64,000 nucleotides of DNA from Branchinecta lynchi (lineage: Eukaryota > Arthropoda > Branchiopoda > Anostraca > Branchinectidae). Shown in pieces: positions 56,939-64,000 of this stretch. The first letter of the stretch is position 1. Each line of letters starts with the position of its first letter. Made by a program: the position numbers and the translations under genes. The DNA is taken from contig JAKZAP010000022.1 in assembly GCA_023053575.1 (NCBI GenBank), positions 18,352,489 to 18,416,488 of the forward strand, written 5' to 3'. The notes below the pieces were generated by a model, which did no database searches, was not told where the DNA came from, and was given only the letters and a program-made list of their open reading frames with translations.

Positions 56939-57632
56939 TATACTATAGCACAATACTCCCGAAGGGGTTGATATATTTTATTCAAAATTGGGTTGGATGG
57001 TGAGGGGGGGGGGGTTAATTAAGGGACGAAAGAAAATGTTTCAAAAAGTCAATGAAATAGTCGATCTAGGAGTAAGGATTCTGTCGCCGGACAACCAGGA
57101 AAAAAACAGATTTTTTTTTTTTGAAGTTGATTAAATGTTTGATTGAAGGGTAAGTAAACATGCTGAATTCATATGACAACCGTTTTCTGCCCGGGCAAGT
57201 AGTTCGCCCGGAATCCTGCCAAAACTGGAAAACTTGTTAAAAGCAAAAGTTTTATTTGAAGTTGATTAAATGTTAGATTTTGGGGTAAGAAGACATGGTG
57301 AATTCATATATGATAGTTATTTTCCACCCGGACATATAGTCAGCCCGGAATCCGGCCGAAACCAAAAATCTTAGAAAGCTATCTGATTTTTATTAGAGAT
57401 TCGAAGTAGTGGTAAGGAGGCATGCTATATGAAATATATGAAAGTTATTTTCTCGCCAGACAAATAGTTCGTCCGGAATCCGGCCAAAACCTTAAAAATT
57501 GTTGAAAGTTACAGTTTATCTGAAGCTGATTAGAGGTTGGATATAGGGGTAAGTAGATATGCCGAGTTCATTTTGAGCTTTTAGTTTTTTTCGGACCGGA
57601 ATCTGGCCGAAACCAGATTATGTTAATAGGTA

Positions 57633-59023
57633 GGGGAGAGGTGGGTACAGTGGCGCACTTTCAGGTCAAAGCATCGTAACTTTGGCAAATATTAACATTT
57701 TTGGACGATTTTTAAACTGTTGTGCAGGCAGTTTATTATTCTACACTGGTGATTTATTTCAAACTTCTTCTTTGAACCAGTTTTTGATGGAGTCATGTTT
57801 TCTGACAGCCACTTTTTGCGCCATTGTTGCCGACTAGGCGGGAACTATGGCGCACCCCATCTGGAACAGTGGCGCACCCATCTGGGACAGTGCCGCAATC
57901 AAACTGCTAAGATGAATACTTCGTTTAATGAGTAAGGAAGTACAAAATAGTGAACTGAAAATACCTAAAAGATGAATACTTCTTATAATGAGTAAGGAAA
58001 TAAAAAATAATGAACTGAAAATAAAAGAAGAAGGCACACTAGTTAATATTGTAAGCAGTCAGGTCAATGGGGAAGACCAGTTATTCCGCCTGTCTTTCTG
58101 TGCCACCAGAAATATTCGGAGCAGGTAGCTTCATTTCGACACTCGACTTGCTGAAAGTGTAATTTTCACTGGTCCTGATGAACTTGTAGAAAGGAACCAT
58201 TCTCTTAATATACATGAGCTCAATGTCAAAGCTGGACTCAGAGAGGACTTCGCCCACGGAGTAAATTTTGTTCTTTTTGATCTCCCCCTCGCAAACAAGA
58301 ACATAATCTCCAACACGGACTTCATCGTCACACAAAAAATCGTTTTGGTCTTCAAAGCCACAGTAGAGGCTTTCATCAGGGGGACAGGATGTCCCACGTT
58401 AGGCTGGGACGAGATCATAAGAAATTACCCAAAATCTTTGGGGGCAGAAGCCTTAACAGGGTGGTATGGAGGAGAAGTGTTCGCCAGTGTGTCGGTCTCA
58501 GGCGGCTTAAGGCTGCGACGAGTTTGTAGTAGTAATAGTAGAAGTCAAAACTATCATATAGGCTACCTACCGCGTGAAGTTTATGAATTTAAAAAATTTC
58601 GGGGTGCGCCACTATACCCTCAACCAAAATGCGCCACTGTAGCCGAAATGCCCTCTTTTATCCATTTTGTGAACCAAAATTTGAAATAATGACCGAGAGA
58701 CAAACAGATTGCTGCACTATGTTTAGAAATGTTGGAGCTTCCAGATGAACTAATATTCGCCAGAATTCGACACTATTTGTAGCCTACAAACCTTAGCAAA
58801 GTCAAAAAATATTTTCCATTTGTCCAAGATTTTATTTTTCAAAGCACTTAATCACATACCTCAAAAACTGCAATCGCCCCAAAAAATTGAAAATGGCTGA
58901 CGATCATGGACCACGTGACTGCCCTCCTAGTGCGTATTTTTTTAGAATTTAATCTAATGACAGGTGGCAGTGGGATCAAGTGCGCCACTGTAGCAGACTG
59001 CGCCACTGTACCCACCTCTCCCC
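57633..59023. mobile_element. DNA transposon with 24-bp perfect terminal inverted repeats
   Basis: Both termini carry the same 24-bp sequence in inverse orientation, beginning GGGGAGAGGTGGGTACAGTG and continuing to GCGC. TA lies directly outside each end (57631-57632 and 59024-59025). Subterminal copies of a GTGGCGCACCCATCTGGGAC-type word occur at 57840-57900 and GCGCCACT words at 58600-58640. The interior retains a protein-coding remnant on the minus strand (58081-58380). It is an internally deleted descendant of an autonomous element; the superfamily is not assigned. Confidence 0.85.
58081..58335 (-). pseudogene. Transposon-encoded protein, C-terminal remnant
   Basis: The minus-strand frame reads DDEVRVGDYVLVCEGEIKKN, then IYSVGEVLSES, and ends LPAPNISGGTERQAE and stop. 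The VGDYVLV...G.V strand pattern followed by a PxP-type tail is the layout of C-terminal barrels seen in several eukaryotic transposon proteins. Open sequence continues upstream to about 58380 (YCGFEDQNDF) before stops appear. The catalytic part is absent. This is identified as transposon-derived by position between the TIRs, not by a full-length match. Confidence 0.5.
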
Positions 59024-59941
59024 TAAGAGTTTTTTCGTCGCCATTTGGCCTTGAGCCTTCTCTCTGCCAAATGGGCTCTTTATCTTAAATCTAATTTGAA
59101 ATACCTAAACAGAACTTGAACTCGAACTTGAGGAAAAGAATTAAATTTCCCGGATAGGCCTATCTACAAGACGCAATTGTCTAGATCAAATATTAAATTT
59201 CCGGGATCCCATCGAAACCTTTGATCTTGTTTTAAGTGTCATTAAATAGCTGTTTCCAATCTTCTTCACCGTTTTCGGTCGGAAACAGTTGGTTTAGTTT
59301 TCAAGTCCTGAAATACAGACATGGTTTTCGGGATCCCAAAACGTAAGTGGAGGGATACCTTTGATTGAGATGCAAGCTGAGGGCCTGCAAGCTCAAAGCC
59401 ACAACGATTTTTAAAAAATACGAAGTTGAGATGTGTTTCAGAGGTCAACGAACTTGCTCCAAACATTCTCATGTCAGGTGAAGTGACTGAAATGCTATTT
59501 TCATATTTTAAGCTGGTCAGGTTATCCAGTTAACTGGACATCCATTTTCTTCCACTTGACAAACGATTCCAAGCAAAAAACTCCAACCCTAGCTTACTTA
59601 TGCCCTAACTGGTAGGTTTCAATGAAAAAATAATTTTTTCTCGGTTAAAGATAATTGGTGACGGAAGGGTTTAAAATGTACAATCTCAGTTTCCAGTTTG
59701 AGACACCAATTTTCACTAAGTTATTCCGAAATATTGGAAAAGAACAGTTAGTTGGGGCGGATGTACAATTAAAGATAAACTGATAAAACATAGGTTAAAT
59801 TAAAGCCTCCCTCTGTGTTTGAAACCACAAAGCCTTCTTTAGAGCACAAGTTGTTCTGCAAGGCAGCTTATGACCAGCAACTGAATTTTAAGCCTAGGAA
59901 GCCTAGTTCTCATCGCTTAGCCTGGCCAACTTGATTTTCAG

Positions 59942-60189
59942 GTATCATTCGAGCAGCAGTGGATGGGGGTTTGAATCGTCTTTATGGAGCTGTTCTGAAC
60001 GCAGGCTTCGATCCAAAAGATTTTGTGCCAGATTATTTGACTGGGGACTTTGATTCTGTTTTTGAGAATGTAAAAGAACTTTACAGATCCTATGGAACCA
60101 AGGTTGTCAGTACACCAGACCAGGATTATACAGACTTTTCCAAGTGTCTCGACCACCTAGTAGGAGAGGAAAGTCTCAAAATTGTTCAG
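59942..60189 (+). CDS. TPK1: Thiamin pyrophosphokinase, second coding exon (residues 44-126)
   Basis: The exon lies between TTGATTTTCAG and GTGAGT (60190), and its first two bases complete Cys44. It encodes IIRAAVDGGLNRLYGAVLN, then PDYLTGDFDSV, and STPDQDYTDFSKCLDHL. These are the thiamin pyrophosphokinase signatures: the DGG-x-NRLY strand (D51), the GDFDS metal/pyrophosphate site (D79, D81) and QD-x-TDF-x-K (D105, D108, K111). The enzyme is normally about 240-270 residues. The C-terminal half (LGG-x-GGRFDH and the thiamin-binding sandwich) is not in the remaining 3.8 kb, so the gene continues past the window. The phase 0 donor is clean. Confidence 0.95.
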
Positions 60190-60546
60190 GTGAGTTGAGA
60201 GACAGCTTGTCAACAATTGTCGAACTTCCTCATAGGCTCGACCGATGCCCCGCTTTGCGTGGATCCCAGTTTCAGCTCCTCTCCACGCCGATGAGGGAGG
60301 TGTCGATGACACCATGGCTGTGATCAGTGTTGCCAGATCGTGGTAAAAAAGATAAGCCGCGTCTGCAAAAAATACGCCAAAAATATGGCCGAAAAACCTA
60401 CACCTCCCCAAAACTCAATAACTATCAACACAGAACCCAACACAGTTTTCTGGCCTTGGGTCGCGACGATTGAAATGACGAAAAAACACTCGATTTTTCT
60501 GAAAAACAGTCGGTTTTTGGATCGCACGTACCCCTCATACCTATGA

Positions 60547-61590
60547 CATCGCAAAAGTTGTCCGTCTGTCCGTCCTTCCGTCTGTGAGTACGATAACTCT
60601 CGAAGGGAATGAGATATTTTGATGAAACTTCATGTGACGATTCTTTGGGTCAAGAGTAAGGTCGAGTTTGTAGATGGGCCCTGTAGCCCTATATTTAGAG
60701 GTGGGGGAGGGGTTTCAGATAAAGGGGCAAACAAAATATTTTTAAACAGCCATTGTGATAGTCGATTATGGGGTAAGAAGACACGCTGAAGACGAATATG
60801 CAGAACATTTTCTCGTCCGACAAGGAAGACGAGTATGCAAAACATTTTCTCGTCCGACAAGTAGTTCGCCCGGAGTTAAAAGTAAAAGTTCAATTTAAAG
60901 TTGATTACATGTTCGATTTAGGGATAAGAAGACATGGTGAACACGATGTTGAAAACCATTTTCTCGCCTGACGAGTAGTTTGTTCGGAATCCGGCAAAAA
61001 CCGGAAAGCTAGTTAAAAATAAAAGTTTAATTTGAAGTTGATTAAATGTTCGATTAAGGGGTAAGTAGACATGCTGAACACTTAAGTGAAAAATATTTTC
61101 TGCCCGGACAACTAATTCGCCCGGAATCCGGCCAAAACCAGAAAATTTGTTAAAAGTAATAAGTTTTATTTGAAGTTGATTAGATGACAGATTTAGGGGC
61201 ATAAAGAGAAGTGGAGTCTGTCTATGACAATCATTTTTTACCCGGACATATTTTTCATCCGGAATCCGGTTGTAACCGTTTTTTTTTTTAGAAGCTAAAG
61301 TTTTATTTGAAATAGATAAGGAGATACCGTACGCTGAATTCGATTCTGAATTTTCTGTTTTTGCTTGATAAGTAGTTCGCTCGGAATTCGGCCGAAACCG
61401 GAAATTTGGCAGAAGTAAAGCAGAAAGTTTCGGTCAGTATCTTCAAAATAGATAAGGCTTATAGAGGTATATCTGAAATTGGTTTTCTCTAATGATTAGC
61501 CTGGCGAAGACGGGATCTGGCGAAGCCAAGACCCAGTTCTCTGGATCAAATAGTAGATTTTTGGGATCCCATCGAAACCTTAGGTCTTGT
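60547..61590 (-). repeat. Minisatellite-bearing repeat (- orientation)
   Basis: It begins GACATCGCAAAAGTTGTCC with a run of GTCCGTC words, then a GATAACTCTCGAAGGGAATG block. Reverse-strand minisatellite units follow (for example GTTCGGAATCCGGCAAAAAC, AATTCGCCCGGAATCCGGCC). It ends GGGATCCCATCGAAACCTTA at 61565. A 48-bp segment near 60790-60860 (AACATTTTCTCGTCCGACAA) is locally duplicated. Confidence 0.7.
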
Positions 61591-61814
61591 TCGTAAAGGT
61601 TGCCAGTTTTTCACATCACGCCAAAAATACGCCAGTTAAAAAGAAAAACAGCCACGTTTTACGCCACATCCCAGTTGCAAAAGTATTTACGCCAGTCTCC
61701 GACAAAATCCACCAGTTTGGCATAGAATCCGCCATTTCGCAACACTGGCTGTGATCGTTGATGTATCGTCACTGAAGACCCGGCTGTTATGCCTGCTTAG
61801 ATTTGCATTTAGTA

Positions 61815-62324
61815 CAGTGGTTCCCAACCGATTGAACGAGTACCATAAGAGGGTACATTCAGGGAAATAACGTTGATTAAAACAGCTAGCCTACTGCCAT
61901 AAAATCTGTTGTTTTGTAAAACAATATTGTTTCAGAGAGAATCGAAGACATTGCAAGTGATATTGCCATTCAGGTCGCCAATTAAGCTAACGAAAATGTT
62001 TGCGATACAGCATGATGAAAGCTACTTCTACACATGTATGCCTTATCATTAATAACAGTAAATCTTCTTTTTCACGTTCTGAAAAAGGGGGTATCACTGT
62101 AAAAAGGTTCTCAAAATAAGAATTAAAGTTAACTGCAGTATTTGCTACGGGGATTAATCTTATCTCTACGGAGATACAACCAATCCGAATGAGAAGTAAG
62201 TTTATCTTTTTAGAGACAAGATTAATCCCAGTAGTAAATACTGCAAGATTTTTTTTTACAGTCTACGCAACCTTTTCGAACCTTGATTAGGGGTAGACGG
62301 TACGGAAAAGGTTGGGAACCACTG
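61815..62324. mobile_element. hAT-type element (CAGTGGTTCCCAACC), larger copy with nested palindrome
   Basis: Ends CAGTGGTTCCCAACC and GGTTGGGAACCACTG match those of 39475-39913, and the first ~70 bp of that element recurs inversely at the right end here. The 8-bp flanks (ATTTAGTA, GTCTAGCA) agree at 5 positions. A palindromic repeat (62126-62246) has inserted near the right end. Confidence 0.8.
62126..62246. mobile_element. Nested palindromic repeat
   Basis: The arms AACTGCAGTATTTGCTAC and GTAGTAAATACTGCAAG, and GGGATTAATCTTATCTC against GAGACAAGATTAATCCC, are inverted repeats over the whole ~120 bp. It interrupts the hAT-type element. A related copy is at 10880-10975. Confidence 0.7.
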
Positions 62325-62689
62325 GTCTAGCAGCCTGTCCCTGGTAGTTCCACGCTGAGGGATTTGAAGAAGGACTAGAACTGTTGGGGTGACCTATTCG
62401 CAAACATCCCGCTTGCGAGCTTCTGACGCTGTTGCCCACTCGCAGCTGTTCAGACGTAGGAACAGCGGCAGCTGGCACCAAAACCCGTCGCCTACGCTGG
62501 CTCAGTCTTCCATGGCGGTGCCCAAATATCCCTCGAATCAAGCAGGCTCCCTTAGCTGAGTCCCTTACCTGTCAGCAAACGATGCCGGGTGGCCAGCTTA
62601 AGAGCTAGTACTGAAAAATAAAGCTGCTTTGGTTGAGTAGTAGTATATTCCGAAAGGTTTATCCAAGTTTGGCAACTATTCTGAGCTTA

Positions 62690-63155
62690 AACTGTTACTC
62701 TTCACGAATTTTTCGGTTTTGCCGGATTCGGCATGAACCACTTGTACGGCGATAAAAAGAAATTTCATGTTCGGATTCAGCATGTCTCTCATCGAACCTC
62801 TAACTTTATACTAAACTTCTACTTTTCACAAATTTCCAGTTTTTGCCGGATTCCGGGTGAACTACTTGTCCGGCGAATAAAATACTCTTCGTCTCCTTAC
62901 CCCTAAATCGATTATCTCGTTAGCTTTTTACCAAATATTTGTTTTCCCCTTAAGTTGAAACTCCTCCTCCACCCGTAAATATAAGGCTACAGAGCCCATC
63001 TTAGAGCTTGGCCTGTATTTTGATCCAAAGAATACTCGTGCCAAGTTTGAACAAAATATCTCAACCCCTTCGAGAGTGATCGTGCTAACAGACGGACAAC
63101 TTTTACGAAATCATTTACTTACGTTTCACTCGCTTACGTTTTGAGATCCCAAAAC
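62690..63155 (+). repeat. Minisatellite-bearing repeat (+ orientation), short copy
   Basis: Two units (TTTTGCCGGATTCCGGGTGA and related, 62710-62900) are followed by the single-copy right module (CCAAGTTTGAACAAAATATC, CTTCGAGAGTGATCGTGC, AACAGACGGACAAC). It ends CGCTTACGTTTTGAGATCCC at 63132-63151. Confidence 0.7.
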
Positions 63156-63329
63156 TGATAAAACCAAGCAAAATAGACCAAAACAGAATGTGGTCTAGCC
63201 TACCGTGTCTTCCAATGTAAAATAGAATAATTTGAAGCTTCGCATGTCCTTATTTGTGAAAGAGTTGTTTAAGGACCTTGAAGGTTTCGGCGAAGCGTGC
63301 ATAGCGTGACTTTCAAAACTCGGCTAAGT

Positions 63330-64000
63330 CAACAAGACCAAAGGTTTCGATGGGATCCTAAATTTAATAGATGTCCAGACTTAAACAGATTAAGGCCAAT
63401 GTTAATCATCTGAGAAGACCGAGTTCAGATATAGATTCAGCATGTGTGTTTACCCCTATATTCTGCGCCGTATTTACTTTGTTGAAACTGATCAAAACTT
63501 CCTGCCTTGCTTCTGCCAAAATTCCTGTTTCGACCGGATTCCAGGCGAACTACTTATCTGGCAAAAAATCCAGCTCAAAAATTAATTCAGCATGTCTTGT
63601 TACCCCTACGCCTAACATCTAATCAACTTCAGATAAAAAAAAATACTTTTAAAAATTTTTTCGGTTTTTCCCGGATTCCGAGTGAACTTTACGTCCGGGG
63701 AGAAAACGATTGTCATGTACAGATTCACCATGTCTCCTTACCCTTAGCGATGGTCTAATCAAATTCAGATAAAACTTTTACATTTTACAAATTTTCCGGT
63801 TTTGGCCGGATTCCGGGCGAACTACTTGCCCGGTGAGAAAATAATTTTCATACTCAAATTCAGCATATATCTTTACCTTACATCGAACCCTAATCAACTT
63901 AATTAAACTTGTGTACTTTTTAGAAATGTTCCGGTTTCGGCCGGATTCCGGATGAACTGCTTGTCCGGTGAGAATATAGTTTTCATGTTGGGATTCATCA
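63330..64000 (+). repeat. Minisatellite-bearing repeat (+ orientation), continues past window end
   Basis: It starts CAAGACCAAAGGTTTCGATG-GGATCC (63336-63357), the reverse complement of the ends at 59203 and 61565. Successive units of about 115-125 bp follow to the window edge (TTTCCCGGATTCCGAGTGAA, TTGGCCGGATTCCGGGCGAA, TTCGGCCGGATTCCGGATGA). It is the clearest example of the left terminus. Confidence 0.75.

Larger units (their letters stand above)
56767..59229 (-). repeat. Minisatellite-bearing GGGATCCC-ended element (- orientation)
   Basis: The left end is GGGGATCCCAAAAGGTAAGT, followed by an AAAGTTGTCC-TCTGTCCGTC module. Reverse-strand minisatellite units follow (GCCCGGAATCCTGCCAAAAC, CAGCCCGGAATCCGGCCG and others, 57180-57610). 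The right end is GGGATCCCATCGAAACCTTT-GATCTTG (59203-59229). A LINE tail (about 56839-56938) and a 1.4-kb TIR transposon (57633-59023) are nested inside. Confidence 0.75.
52761..59941 (+). other. Intron of thiamin pyrophosphokinase
   Basis: This 7,181-bp intron has donor GTAAGC and acceptor TTGATTTTCAG. It holds a foldback-family copy (52826), three 319-bp tandem repeats (53325), a diverged fourth copy (55120), a LINE remnant (55763), a 230-bp tandem array (56080) and a 2.5-kb minisatellite element (56767). Stretches 54300-54960 and 59345-59940 show nothing specific. Confidence 0.8.
60190..64000 (+). other. Thiamin pyrophosphokinase intron continuing past the window end
   Basis: No further TPK exon is found here. 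The sequence is minisatellite-family copies and a hAT-type element, listed separately; 60190-60540 and 62330-62680 hold nothing specific. Confidence 0.65.

Noticed and set aside
60547..64000. Possible third TPK exon
   Set aside because: I looked for the conserved LGG-x-GGRFDH segment and the thiamin-binding strands in all + frames and did not see them.

Overview
This is eukaryotic, animal-type DNA. It is AT-rich, with long introns, GT-AG splice sites, many 5'-truncated LINE fragments and dense non-autonomous DNA transposons. The best lineage clue is the main gene: a secreted serine protease homologue with a clip-like cysteine module and a Gly in place of the catalytic Ser, an architecture typical of arthropods. 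An arthropod is therefore the most likely source; I do not name a species.

Two protein-coding genes are supported, both on the + strand. (1) A six-exon gene spans 6722-45964. Its exons join in frame with intron phases 2, 0, 2, 1 and 0 to give a 346-residue serine protease homologue. Introns are about 5.4, 21.6, 6.5, 2.7 and 2.0 kb. (2) The first two recognised coding exons of thiamin pyrophosphokinase lie at 52631-52760 and 59942-60189. They give the first 126 residues; the rest must lie to the right of the window. One tRNA-Thr-like gene (2551-2623) and several tRNA-derived pseudogenes or SINE heads are present.

Most of the rest is repeats. 1-6430: LINE remnants, a tRNA, and a minisatellite-bearing repeat family ending at GGATCC, interrupted by a truncated LINE (4289-5531) and a small foldback. 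6722-45964: the protease-homologue gene, whose introns hold LINE tails, hAT-type elements with 8-bp target duplications (18237, 26826, 35581, 39475), a ~400-bp foldback family (17706, 28511, 37310), a TIR family (10285, 44580), TAGTAG-rich TIR elements (12437, 40886, 41229), a SINE pair (13557, 22030), a long hairpin (34241) and a large satellite-like repeat (28938-31293). 46000-51350: foldbacks and a second copy of that satellite-like repeat. 52600-60200: the TPK gene, whose intron carries three 319-bp tandem repeats, a LINE remnant and a 2.5-kb minisatellite element containing a 1.4-kb TIR transposon with a coding remnant. 60540-64000: further copies of the minisatellite family and a hAT-type element.

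The two genes have no evident functional link. The window is best read as an immune or coagulation-type secreted pseudoprotease gene and a housekeeping thiamin gene lying in a transposon-rich region. I found no CRISPR, operon or other prokaryotic signal.
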